Positions 36,101 through 47,089 of a stretch of 64,000 nt of DNA are shown piece by piece. The stretch comes from Acanthosoma haemorrhoidale (Eukaryota > Arthropoda > Insecta > Hemiptera > Acanthosomatidae). The stretch spans positions 137,863,437-137,927,436 of the forward strand of contig OV884011.1 of the NCBI GenBank assembly GCA_930367205.1, in the 5' to 3' direction. The number at the start of each line of letters is the position of its first letter. Position 1 is the stretch's first letter. The translations under genes were made by a program, and so were the position numbers. The notes below the pieces were generated by a model that had not been told where the DNA came from, did not search any database, and was given only the letters and a program-made list of their open reading frames with translations.

Positions 36101-37259
36101 GGATCTATAATTGTATATAATTATCTGTAAATTATAAGGGGCTATGGGAAAAAAAAAATTTCAATTATTAATATCACAAGCGTTAAAAATAACGTATCTG
36201 AGACATAATGTAAATTTTCATTCTAAATATCTGTTGATTTTTTCCACAAAAAAGTTGCGAACATATTGCTGAAACAATTTTAATTATAGTTTTAATGAAT
36301 TTCTGTAATTATAATCAATTGTAGTCCCAAACCATGATAAATATTGATCAAAACGGTGTAACGTTGGGGACTCACAGGGATAAAACCAAGAATTTCTGGT
36401 TTCTGAAAAGCTAACGACACCTCTGTATAATATTATCATAAAAACTTTGATTTTAGGATTTTAACGGATATTAAAAATTCATAATATAAAATATAAATAT
36501 CTCATTTATTTATTGAACCTTTCTTTATCGCCAAAACGTAGAAAAGAAAGGACACTCTCACTGATGCAAGTTGTTATTAAAATACATTTTTAATTTCGTA
36601 AATTTCAAATTTTTATTAAAAAAGTAACATTTTGTATATTTCAAAGGCTAATAAAAAAAAAGTCAAAGTAAGTATCATTTACAACTTTTATTTAAAAATA
36701 AACACATTAGAGTTGAGAAAATTTCCTAAATCTGACAGTAAATAGGATTTAAGATTTTGATAGGGGCACTACAAAGCAGTATTCAGTGAGAATATCTTCA
36801 CGGGCTTATAGGGTTTTAGGGAGCTATTTTATACATCAATTTTATTTTTATTTTCAGCCTTATTTAATAGGAAAATAGAAAGGATGAGTCGTTTAAAAAT
36901 ATTCCTTATTTTCGGTCCTAAGCCCTTTTAGGCTAGGCGCCCGCTTAGGATTTCAGTAACAGAAAATAATCGGAGTTATTGAATAAACGAAACCTAATTT
37001 ATTTTCTTCGAGGAAGAATAGAACTTACGACTGTTTAGTAGCGATCCTACCCGAGAGAGGAATAATGTTTTTCAAAGGAGAAAGTAAATTGTTGGTTGGT
37101 GATCTTCCAAATTCATTTTTGGATGCAAAAACGTATATGTTTTTGAAAAAAAAAGCCGTTGTTGTACTAACGTCTTCACCACCAATAAATAGAGGAAGTT
37201 CCTCTATAAGGAAGTGCATCTGCGAATGCACCACGAGGAGACAGCTGTAATTCCAAATT
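33171..37259. other. AT-rich intron, nothing recognised
   Basis: A long featureless stretch with T-runs at about 33490 and 33660. The frames at 34831-35100 and 37025-37250 have no family resemblance. The latter may be decayed LINE 3' sequence, because it follows the family B fragment. Confidence 0.45.
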
Positions 37260-37592
37260 TATTTATTTATTTTTGTCATTGTATATATATTATCAATAAA
37301 GAGGTTTTGAAAAAAGGACAAGACAGGTTAGGTGAAGTTAGCAAGTGCGATAGCCGGTAAGACCTTTGTCGTACTTTTTCTATTTTATTACTAAAATGAG
37401 TAGAGAAATGGAGATGCCTATCCATTTTTATACCCAAATAGTGCATTGAGAAAGCTGGTGAGTTATCTTGCCCTCCTATGCTATACGATTTTGGCAAGGA
37501 TTTTTTCCCCTTTGGGAGATTACGCAGTCGGTCTTCCCGGCGTTTACACTGCTGTTTAATATGCCCAGTCTGTCACTGATAACGTTAAAAAC

Positions 37593-38174
37593 TTACTCGG
37601 CCTGTGTAAGAGCTCTTTGTGCACTCATGCTGCTGCTGTAAACCGCAATATAGTCGGTGAAAGCGATTACAGTAGCTTTCTGATAGTTTGTCCCAACAAT
37701 TTCGGATGTGTACATGCTGAAAAGAACCGGAGACAGAACCGCACCTTGAGGAACTCCACAAGTCAGAGGGAATGGGTTAGAGAGGCAATCACCCACCCGT
37801 ACCCTCACTGATCTGTTCTTTAAGAACGAAGCTAGCTGCTCTGGGCATTCCCAGTCACTAAGCTGTCGCCACAGCATCCCATGAGACACTGAGTCGAAAG
37901 CCTGCGTGCAGTTCAACGAGATCATAGCAATTGCTGTATTCTTGTTGATACCGAGGGTGGCTTCCATCTGTACCTTCACAAGCGAATGTTCTGTACTCAG
38001 ATGAGCATGAAAACCTGTCTGCTCGTACGGAATGATAGCATTTTCCGAACAAAACTCCTTCAGGTAGTTCAGTATTATCTTTTCGAGAATCTTACCCATG
38101 TGAGGGAGGAGTCTGATGGGGCGATAGTGGGCTGGGTGGTCGCCTCTCTTTATGGGCTTGCACAGCGGGAACAA
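37593..38174 (-). pseudogene. LINE family B RT fragment with altered active site
   Basis: A 193-residue open stretch starts inside the fingers (HPAHYRPIRLLPHMGKILEK), passes the palm (SLNCTQAFDSVSH, where LDLxxAFDxVxH is usual, then GVPQGAVLSPVLF) and reaches the catalytic box. This reads AFTDYIAVYSS where Jockey RTs have FADD. The second aspartate is replaced by tyrosine, so activity is not expected. Downstream, 37276-37497 carries a HYLGIKMD thumb segment in another frame. Confidence 0.75.
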
Positions 38175-38327
38175 GATAGCTTGTTTTCACGCTGTGGGGA
38201 AGTATCGCAACCGTATACATTAATTGTACAGGTTAACGAGTTAGTCAACAGTTTGACAAGTATGAGTAGTGCCGTGATACTTGTAAAACTCTCAGATAAT
38301 TAAAAACTTTTGTCTTCTTCAAAAGAT

Positions 38328-38341
38328 TCTCGTTAACGAGA
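38328..38341. repeat. 14-base perfect palindrome
   Basis: TCTCGTTAACGAGA, close to two direct copies of TTCAAAAGATT. Confidence 0.6.
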
Positions 38342-38379
38342 GCGAGGTTCAAAAGATTTGAGATCAAAACCTTCTACCC

Positions 38380-40075
38380 AATGTTCTGTACTCAGATGAG
38401 CATGAAAACCTGTCTGCTCGTACGGAATGATAGCATTTTCCGAACAAAACTCCTTCAGGTAGTTCAGTATTCAGGTAGTAGGGCACTCATTAGCCCAAAA
38501 TAATTTTCCCACATCCTATTTTATAAGTTTGAGAGCTAAGAAAAAAAAACAACAAAAAAAACAAACAGTATTATCTTTTCGAGAATCTTCCCCGTGTGAG
38601 GGAGAAGACTGATTGGGCGATAGTGGGCTGGGTGGTCGCCTCTTTTTGTGAGCTTACGCAGCGGGAACCAGATAGCTTGTTTCCACGCTGTCGGGAAGTA
38701 TCGCAACCTGATACATGAATTGTACAGGTTAACGAGTTGGGTAATCCCTCTCCTCGGCAGCTGTTTCAGCAATACCGTTTGCACCCCGTCACCCCCTGGT
38801 GCTCGGTTTCCCTGACACCGGCGAAGAATCGCCTTGAGCTGCTTCGGGGAGACAAACATATAGTTCTGACCAGTCCTCAGCTGCTGAGGTTCGAGGTAGT
38901 TACCTATCCTAGTGGCGTTGTCTGCGGTATTGTGGTTGGCCAATATTTTAGCCTGTTCTTCCCATGTGTACAGGGTGTCTCCGTCAGACACCTGAGTCCT
39001 TCTTGGTAGTAGTCTTTAGGAGCTTCCAAAACTTACAGAAATCACCATGTAAGCCATGAAGCCGTTCGTGCCACGTTGCCGTCTTCCAATTCCTCATCAA
39101 GCCACGAATTTGTGTTGTAAGTGAGTTTACAACTTTCTTGGCCTGACGATTCCTTTTTCTATACCAGTTATTTTTCCAATTATTGCGTAATGCAATAAGT
39201 CGAAGAATATGGTCTGGTGGTTTTTGTAGCATGGGAGGCTTTGGGCTAAACTTTGGGATAGCAGTGTTTGCTGCATCGACGATAACCTCGGTCAGAAAAA
39301 CTACCTGTCGATCCACTTCCTCTGTAGTGCGGAGAACAGGAACCATATGCAATTGGTGGTAAAGTTGCGAACGATATAGGTCCCAGTCAGCCCGACGATA
39401 GTCGTACTTCGAGGGACGCGAGATCACAACTCTACAGTCAATGGAATACAATACTGGCAGGTGATCGGTCGTTACTAGGTCCAGGATCTCACTATTGTTT
39501 ATCCTGTGCGGCTGTTTTGTGAGTAAAAGATCTAGGGTGAAGGTCTGTGCACTGTTACCTCTATGGCGAAAGGTGTAGTACTGAGGGTGAACGACAGTAA
39601 AGGGCGCCTTTACCAAGGCTCTCCCCGCTGGGTTGGTGGTGGCATTATTCCACAAGGAATGCCGCGCATTTAAGTCTCCAACAACCCAGTGGTTATTTCT
39701 CTTGGCACACACTTTAATAAAAGCTGAGAACTCTAGGAGAGACGCCCTCGGTCTCTTATACATGGCGGTGAGATAAATGGGTGTTCCTAAATTTATCTTC
39801 ACCGTCGAGTGGTGGAGCATGACATCAAATGTATTCAGTGGCGGAGCCACTTTCATCCATGTGATGCCGTGTCGTATAGCCACCAGAACTCCACCGTAGC
39901 CATCAGTCCGCTCGATGACAACAGAGTAGCCCTGTAGCCTAACGTTCTGGTTCACAATTCTCTTATCCGTTAGCACGACGACGTCCGGTGTGGAGATCGC
40001 TATTAGCGCCTCCACTTCTTCGAGTATAGTCATCAGACCGTCAACGTTGAAGTTAAGTATCTTGTACTTACCCAT
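38380..40075 (-). pseudogene. LINE family B ORF2: endonuclease and RT fingers
   Basis: I place the start at the ATG at 40075, which overlaps the ORF1 stop; an upstream in-frame Met at 40093 is less likely. The endonuclease runs from 40075 to about 39400: ILNFNVDGL (Asn), VVVLTDKRI (the catalytic Glu is Asp here), VGDLNARHSLWNN (DxN) and TTDHLPVLYSI (SDH-like). The linker and RT entry follow. A one-base frameshift near 38985-38990 moves the frame to 38536-38991, which holds 'NRAPGGDGVQTVLLKQLP' and HPAHYRPISLLPHTGKILEKI. The 94-base insertion cuts the RT immediately after that, and copy 1 ends before the palm. Confidence 0.75.
38472..38565 (+). mobile_element. Tiny LINE family C 3' end with 7-base duplication
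   Basis: An insertion inside LINE B is flanked by CAGTATT on both sides (38465-38471 and 38566-38572). It ends in an A-rich tail after GAGAGCTAAG, the same 3' end as the family C copies at 32.28 and 47.1 kb. It is thus a severely 5'-truncated, dead-on-arrival insertion in plus orientation. Confidence 0.8.
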
Positions 40076-41246
40076 GGCGTGCCAATTGAGCAAATACGGT
40101 CTGTAGTCCGGACATAAATTCCCTGATCATGGTGTCGAGAATCGAGAACCAGGGTGGAAGGCCAGGGGTGTCACGTCTTGATGACGTTGCAGAGGCGACT
40201 TCTGCATACGTCACTCCTGCTGTGCAGTTCGGTGTGGTGGTGGGCGGCTGTTGGTTACTGCTCCTAGTAGGCTGCTGGCGTTGGTGGACTGGCGGCGCTT
40301 TCCCCATCTGCTTCTGCTTCTTCTTCTGTTCCGCAGTGGCTTGTAGCTTTACACGGTAGGGGCACGCTCTGTACGAGGCTACGTGAGGTCCCCCACAGTT
40401 GGAGCACTTTGCTTCTTGTGCTTTGTCACATTGAGCTGATGCGTGTTCTTGCGAGCAACGAACACAGACGACTTTTTGGCCACAGTGGTTTTTAGTGTGA
40501 CCAAACTCCTGGCACCTGTGACATTGTGGCATGCCCTTTTGCTGTATATAGGGGACTACCCTAAAAAGAACATAGTTGATACTTTGAATTTTCCGAAGGT
40601 CCTCTATTTTTGTAGTCGGCGCCACCGTTACTAAGATTGGCGAGATCTCGGTTTTCGTGCCATGGGAGTCCGTCTTTCGAAGGCGACAGACATCCAATGC
40701 CCCCGGGGCAGTTTTTAAAGTTTATGTTATTATTGTGATATCCTCACTTACATCGATGGCCATAATTAAGAACTTTTTTAATTTTTGGCCACCTCTTGCG
40801 GCATAGGTGTGGTGTGGAGTGTTCTCCTTTTTCAGGGCAGATATAGCTTTTTGTCGGTCAGTCTCGTTATCGAAAAACAGCCTGACCCCCTTTTGAAAGG
40901 GCCGAAAGAAGTACGCTGAAACTCCAATATGCGCCAACCTCGCTCTGGTGGTAGAGGGTGGCTCTGGCACAGTTATGACGACCGGTGGTGGTTTTTTCAC
41001 AGGGTGGTTCTCTTGCGTGCTGGGACCCGCTGTAGGCTTGGGTTATGGAAGCAGGTCGTACCTATTGCTTACGACCACTTCCTGGGTAGGTTTCGGCCGC
41101 ACCACCCTAGCGGCTTTTTTCTTGGGGACAGGCACAAATCCGGTGGATTCTGATTCCACTGGTGCCGGGGAAGCCTGGCGGGTGCGTTTGCGGACCGCAA
41201 TATGCACTTCCATGTTCAGCGGAGTAGCGTGCCTTTGCCCGTGCAT
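40068..41246 (-). pseudogene. LINE family B ORF1 (two in-frame stops only)
   Basis: From the ATG at 41246 to the TAA at 40068-40070 the frame is a single 393-codon unit broken only by stops at about 41043 and 40722. Both look like point mutations (for example CAA to TAA at the first). Features in order: a basic N-terminus; a Pro-rich stretch ending VVITVPEPP; a PRE_C2HC-like segment (ITIIT to YVLFRVVPYIQQ); and two to three knuckles (CHRCQEFGHTKNHC, CVRCSQEHASAQC, CSNCGGPHVASYRAC). A Gln-rich tail ends with FSILDTMIREFMSGLQTVFA. This is standard Jockey-type ORF1 order. The product would coat element RNA. Confidence 0.8.
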
Positions 41247-41286
41247 ACGACTGTACCCCTCGTTAACCCCTGCTGGTCTGTTTATT

Positions 41287-41319
41287 CCAGTGCAGTGATT
41301 CCCGGTGAAACTGCACTGG
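41287..41319 (-). promoter_or_regulatory. Hairpin in the leader of LINE family B
   Basis: CCAGTGCAG (41287-41295) and CTGCACTGG (41311-41319) form a perfect 9-pair stem with a 15-base loop, about 40 bases upstream of the ORF1 ATG. It may influence translation or be an RNP site. Function is inference. Confidence 0.6.
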
Positions 41320-41470
41320 TATGTAGCCCTGTGGAATAGAATTGATTAGTTGTTACCTGGCCCGTGCTGTCAAGCGACGGGGTTTGTTAGTTTTTGTTGT
41401 TTACGTGCTAGGCCTGCTTCGTCCTGCTTCTGCGATGCAGTTTTCAGGGTCAGCAGCTCAATAACTCACG

Positions 41471-42679
41471 AAACTTTGTTAAATAATAAGACGATGAAAA
41501 GTAGATATTTGTAACCTTTCATCAACCATATGTTTTCTCCTACTAAACATACTAAATAAGGACGATCATTTAAACAAATAGTGTAAACTCAGCTAAACGA
41601 GAAGTCCAATCTACCCACCAACCCCAGTTCCGAATCACCAGTGTTTTGCTTTAAAAGTGAGAGAAAATCTCCTGGAGTGAGTTTTTCTGGGCTAAGATTT
41701 AAGTTTTAGTATGTCAGTGAAATAATATCGCCGTTTTCGTCTTTGATGTATCGGTAACCAAGGGCAAAACTCATCAAAAACGAACTTCCATCATCTCTAG
41801 CTTCTTAGCAGAAAATTATTGGAAGATAGCGAAACGGAATTATACTTTTTCCAAATTATTTTTTTCCGACTCTTCCCGTTATTCCATTAAAAATTTAGTA
41901 AACGCTTTTTAAGGTGTTGTTCTTTTAAAGTTTATATCGATCGTATTTTTACTACCACGAACTAAAATAAACACTAACGAACAAAAGACGATTTACTAAA
42001 TGAACAAACAACACATACACATTTGATACTTGTTGGTGAAAATTGGCTACTTCAAATGTGTAATACCCAACGAAAAAAATGCATGCATATTTAAAATTTG
42101 AATAAATGACGGATCCCCATAAATTAAAATTCATTATAAATTAAAAGAAAAATATCTAAGCCACACACTCACTATTTGTAATTAATATATATGTATATTT
42201 TTACCAATTAAGACTCTTACGAAACATGATCATTGAGCTCCCGGTAATTAGTTCATGATGTATTTCAGAAATTGATAATTTAAATATCGAACAAATCAAA
42301 AGAAGTGACTCGAGAAACATAACCCACTTCTTCATGCTGCAAACATGCAGTATGCGTAATTAATTTATGAACAAACCCTCCTTTTAAATGGATTTTATAG
42401 AAAATGGAAAAGATTGCGTAAAGTAATGTAGTTTCCTCTAAATGGACACTAACTATCTTAGTCAAACTTCATAAAAACAAAACGTACTGTCTAAGGTTCA
42501 AAGGGAATATATCATCTACATCTTAGGACATTCCTATATGGCTATACAGAAAATTTGAACAATAAAATATAAAATTCAATCTTTTTTTTTTCTTTTACGG
42601 GTAGAATCAAATATGATTGAGTTGAGATATTGGCTACTGTACCAAGATGATTGGACTTGGAGAGATCCACCTTCGCTTT
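41471..42679. other. AT-rich intron, nothing recognised
   Basis: Frames at 41952-42134 and 42280-42465 are unsupported. Confidence 0.4.
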
Positions 42680-42845
42680 GGCCGTCGAGGTGACAATCAT
42701 GTGGGGCCTCTGGGCTGTTTGTAAATATTGTATGGATGAGCGAGTGAATGATGAATTGTGAATATGGTATGAATGATAACAGTTATCTCAATTACTTATT
42801 GCCTAATAAAAAGGCAGATTGTAATTTTATCTAAATAAATTGAAA
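42680..42845 (+). mobile_element. LINE family A 3'-end fragment
   Basis: It matches the last 165 bases of family A with the full terminal stem-loop (CAATTACTTATTGCC, loop, GGCAGATTGTAATT). It is strongly 5'-truncated, and no poly(A) follows the ATCTAAATAAATTG end. Confidence 0.75.
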
Positions 42846-42999
42846 TTGAGAATTATTAAATATAATCTTTCATAGTTCTTCATATATTGGGTTATCTATA
42901 CCTTAAGCATATTTATTCATATTAATGTGCTTTCATGCACTCTAGCTGGACCTAATAAGATGTATGTAGTGACAGCTAACTACATAACATAAATCACCC

Positions 43000-43845
43000 T
43001 ATTCTCCATTGTATATATATTGTAAATTGGTTATAATATGTTGTAAATTAATTTAAACAAATGTAAATAACATTACCAAAATAAGTCATTGTAAATGTTG
43101 TAAACAATAAAAGACACAGCTGGAAATAAACTAGTAAGAGGTTGGAAGGGTTAGACCAGGTATCAGGCAACCCAGACCAGGCCTGGGGCACTGCCGAGAA
43201 CAAAGCGCAACCACAAACTGGGATATCATTTGCCACAATAAGGCCTCACATGATTGGGTACTAACGAGGCACGCCGAGTATATATAGACCCGGGTTTTTG
43301 CCTGTAAATCATTCTCACGACGGCTCTCTACTGGCGAACTTGCAGCTGCACTAATGTTCAAGACTTGGCCTTCTCGTTTATGAAAACCTCTGGACCTCTC
43401 TTCCTAACCTCGCTATGTTTTAGTCCGGCCTTGTCTCAGGAGAGTGACTAGGAAGTGGGATTCTCTGCCTTTGTCTCGCTAAAACTATAAGCTCATTGGG
43501 AGAGACCTCTCCCTGGTGGACAACGGTTGCCGTGGCCCTACAAACTTTACCTAGTAGTGTCTTCCACGGAAATCCAGTCTGCCTCTCTCCGGTTCACACT
43601 CGCCTTAGGGACCCGGACGGTCTTAGCCTACCCTCAGATACCGAGTGTGAATTCGTGGTCATGCCAAGACCACATAAACTACCTACACTACCTACCCTAT
43701 ACCTCTTCTCATGAACATTGTGCATTGTTGGGTCACATACCTATCAAATATGGAGTTAGATAGTAAGACCCGTCACTTCGTCACCAGGGCTAGGGTAACT
43801 AGGCACCCCCCCCCCTCGTGACGACCCGACTTGGTATTTTTAATT
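43000..43845 (+). mobile_element. LTR-like block related to 20.3 kb
   Basis: A GC-richer tract shows a TATATATAGACC box at about 43280, a long transcribed-looking tract, then TTGTTGGGTCACATACC and CACCAGGGCTAGGGTAACTAGGCAC, and a C-run before GTGACGACCCGAC. The last 120 bases match the minus strand of 20268-20440. I read it as an LTR plus a short leader of a retroelement whose body is gone. A second LTR is not present nearby. Confidence 0.4.
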
Positions 43846-44199
43846 ATTACTTCAGGCTATTGAATGTTTTTTTTTTTTATCGACCTCCGACGATTTACCT
43901 TTGGTAAACAAAAGGTGGACACAATTTTCGATCACGATCAAAAGTTTTTTTTTTTTTTTTTATTCATTTCCACTGTACAAGTTATTCTTCTATCTTATTA
44001 TTTATTTTTTGACTCCTAGATTCCATTAGTGGGACCTGACTGTTTATAAATTAATTTTAGTCAGTTTTTTTTAACTTTGAGCACTATTTCACTAGATTGA
44101 AAGCCCAATAGAGCAAAATAAATGCAGCATGACTGCTAGGACTGAATGTTTCCTACATTCAATACTTAAATTGGAACAACAGCAAGCAGACGATCCCTA

Positions 44200-44580
44200 A
44201 CTCCCCAGAGAGCTAAAATAAATACCAATATGAATTTATTGGCAAGCTACTAGATACCCCACGAGAATGGAAACTGGCATCGAAAGCGACCATCGGAATA
44301 GCCGGAATGAAGGCGATAAAGATCTCGAACTCCGGCTTCTGCACCCTTATTGTCAGGGTGGCTGAGGTTTTGTTGGCCAAGTCTAGGATATATTCCAAGC
44401 AGAAGTCTTTGTCCACCACCATAAATCAAACTATTACCAGGGACCCAGTTAAACTTTTCTCTCAGAATTACGCGCAGCAGCCTCCACCCTCGCACGGGTT
44501 AAATGTTCTAGAACTAATTTTCCCAAGGGTGAGGAAACTGAATTTGAAAAATTGGCCAGTAATTCTGCCCTAAAGAGGTC
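44200..44580. other. Unassigned GC-richer block, possible coding remnant
   Basis: Balanced composition within AT-rich DNA. The minus strand has a 69-codon frame (44213-44422) with regular hydrophobic spacing (TIRVQKPEFEIFIAFIPAI). I recognise no family. It may be a gag remnant of the LTR element just upstream. Confidence 0.25.
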
Positions 44581-46417
44581 AACGAGGGTTCTTGTGGGAA
44601 CGTTTCTCGTTGCTCTTTCGTCGTAAATCGAAATATTCTTACTAAATTCTTTTTGATAGACCTTCGCAGAATATTTACAATTTATGGCACAAAATGGTTA
44701 CCGAGTCACAATGGAGAGTCTCTATTTACATTAAGAATCGAAAATAGCGATCGGTATTCGTGTTGTGTACACTACCGAACTTCAAAATACCCCTGTTAAA
44801 AAAACAGTAACGAAAAGTGTAACAAACTCTAATTCAAAATAAGTCAATAGCCTCCCTAAAAATTGCTACATATTTCTCATAAATTAGCTCTATATAGACT
44901 GTCTGTATAATATAAGAAGCGTGGTTTCAAAACAAAAAATATACGTTTTTTTATGTACGTATTTACTCAACTTTCAGTCGCTGTAAATCATAGCAATATA
45001 AAAATGATAACTTCAAGGCTCAGTTTAGCGGCCAGTCTGACCGAGCTATAACATCGGTATATATCTAATTTTTGGGAAAATGTTAAGATGTGGTTATTGT
45101 GATTTATCCTAATTTTAATTTTCAACCTATTAATCTATATTTTTATAACAGGTACTCACACTATTTTTTCAATTCAGTTTCCTGGGAAAGTTTATGGAAC
45201 TCACAGAATGGACTTTTACAACATTAAAAACCCATCTTCAGGCCTTATAACACGGTGAGACGAAGCAGTAAAACTCCAAAATGAATATAATATTTATAAA
45301 CATGCCATTGAATCAAATTATTTTTTAATTATTGTTTTTATTTTTTACTATTACTTTTAATAGAATCATTTTTAAGAGTTTTCATCTGGAAGAGCTGATA
45401 TGTTCATGTTTGAATGATACCAGTTGTTAAAATCTTTTCTGTATTGTTATTGAAATCAAGTAATTCCAATAGCTAATGAGTGCCATATTCAAGCTACATT
45501 ATTCAATAATAATTATTCATATCATCCATGCACTCGTGTGAAACGACATTGTTTAGAATTAATCAAATGCTATTAAAAGGTTAATTCTGATCCAGGAGCA
45601 TTTTACATATTTGGAGTGCGGTAAGTACCGAATGTATTTGTTGGAGGAGAGTCTAATGTTGTGTTCATCCTAGCAGTTATATACAAACTATTGTTTCTCA
45701 ATTTATTAAGTACAGAGGAGTACGGCATCCCTTCATTGTACCCTTTGAACAATTTACGTGCTTTTTAGTGAAATGCAAATACGTCTCCTTGTAACATCAG
45801 TTTTAGTTTTACTAATGTTAGGAGCATTGCTTAATATGTAAGGTGCAAAGGTAATCAAACTGGTCCGATATGTAACTTTGGCGCTTACCGTCGTAAAGGT
45901 ACCTATGCTCCCAAGGGCCTCATATTGCTCGCTGGCCCCCACACGCATTCAGCCCTTAATAAAATTTGGTAATAGATTAGAAGTTAAATCAAAAGGAAAT
46001 ATGTCTGGGGTTGATAATTTAGCCCACCTTAATTCACCAAAGGTAATTCGTTGGTGAATAAACTAGGTTGTAAATATCCATAATTGGAAATCAAACCATT
46101 CAGCCTTTATTAGTTTGAATACTCACCCTTGACAAATAACTAATACAAACGGTAGCGAATCATGGCAATAACATTTTTATTTAAAATAATAGGAATATTC
46201 TAACTTACAATAGCGAACAGAACCATGATAGCGCAAATACATGAAAACTTAACACAATCCTAACTTTCTACAGAGAATGCCTCTCAAAACAACTGTTATT
46301 GCCTCAAACAAATGGATAACGACCCTTAAAAAAATTTATGAACATATGGCTTTTAACATTTGAATCTACTTGGCTCTTCTTCCGTAGAGCTGAACCAGTC
46401 CAGCTGCAGACGAGGGG
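44581..46417. other. AT-rich intron, nothing recognised
   Basis: The frame at 45754-45948 has no support. Confidence 0.4.
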
Positions 46418-46672
46418 CTAAGGAGCGTCTTCGCTGAGAATTACCGTTGCCCGGGAGAGTATGTATGACCAGACCCTGTAACGACAGTCCTGGTGCCCAG
46501 TTATCTCCTTCAGCGAACAGTTCTCCAATATTGAGGTCTGCATTTGGAGGAGCATCGACATCAGAACTGAAATACGTGACGAAAATCTTGGTGATACTCT
46601 CGGGTTAGTCTCAGTTGTGCTGCTGTCGTACGTTCTATTTTGCCTCGATCCGCTGCTCAAAGCCTCATCCAT
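46418..46672 (-). pseudogene. Unassigned minus-strand frame, possible broken gene
   Basis: An 84-codon frame starts MDEALSSGSRQNRTYD and is of normal, non-AT-driven composition, unlike its surroundings. Around codon 45 a shift of frame would continue as an acidic, Asp/Asn-rich segment ending with a basic Arg cluster. This suggests one frameshifted protein of about 90 residues. I cannot name it. A transposase N-terminus or a processed host gene are both possible. No donor site is evident at its end. Confidence 0.3.
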
Positions 46673-47089
46673 AACAACTTAACGCCACAGGTGTCAACAC
46701 CATCCATTCCAATTGAAAACAATACAATGGATACAAAAACACTTTTACTGTAGATTACCTTCATGGCACTAGCAAACTCTTTACTTTTAACACTTTGAGC
46801 TTGATTATTAGTCCAAGAGGGTGATATAGCTGGACTTATATATTTTACAGTATGCTTTGATTCTTATAAGAAAAAAAAACATAAGCAAAAAACAGTGGGT
46901 AAGGTTTTTAAACGATTCACATCTGCAAACATCAAGTTAAGAAAAAAAACATTTATTAACAATAAAAAAAAAAAAATCCTCTCTAGCGCTCCTCATGAAA
47001 TAGTTTAATTTATCTCAATTTTACTGGTCACATTTACTGGTTTAATTATTGTAAATCGAAAAAATGTAGCCAGTGTGTGCTCCGTAATT
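46673..47089. other. Intronic, A-rich tracts
   Basis: Contains runs of A at about 46870 and 46963-46975; nothing else seen. Confidence 0.4.

Larger units (their letters stand above)
37276..38379 (-). mobile_element. LINE family B, copy 2 (RT part only)
   Basis: The minus strand carries the RT from the fingers onward. It is a separate, diverged copy of the element at 38380-41470, because the region 38077-38245 repeats 38572-38745 with about one difference in ten. The 3' end is near 37276 or somewhat lower, without a clear poly(A). Confidence 0.7.
38380..41470 (-). mobile_element. LINE family B, copy 1 with complete 5' half
   Basis: Minus strand: a 5' leader with a strong hairpin (41287-41319), ORF1 (41246-40068), and ORF2 (from 40075) through endonuclease and into the RT fingers. 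It is interrupted by a 94-base insertion (38472-38565) and ends at 38380. The ORF1 and ORF2 frames overlap by 8 bases (ATGGGTAA). It is the most intact LINE coding region in the window. The Jockey clade is assigned from the single-domain APE endonuclease, RT motifs and ORF1 knuckles. Confidence 0.8.

Noticed and set aside
37025..37250. Overlapping frames on both strands
   Set aside because: Neither shows a domain; probably decayed LINE 3' sequence or chance.
43496..43763. Plus-strand frames in the LTR-like block
   Set aside because: They lie within a tract that looks like LTR; no gag-like or other protein features.
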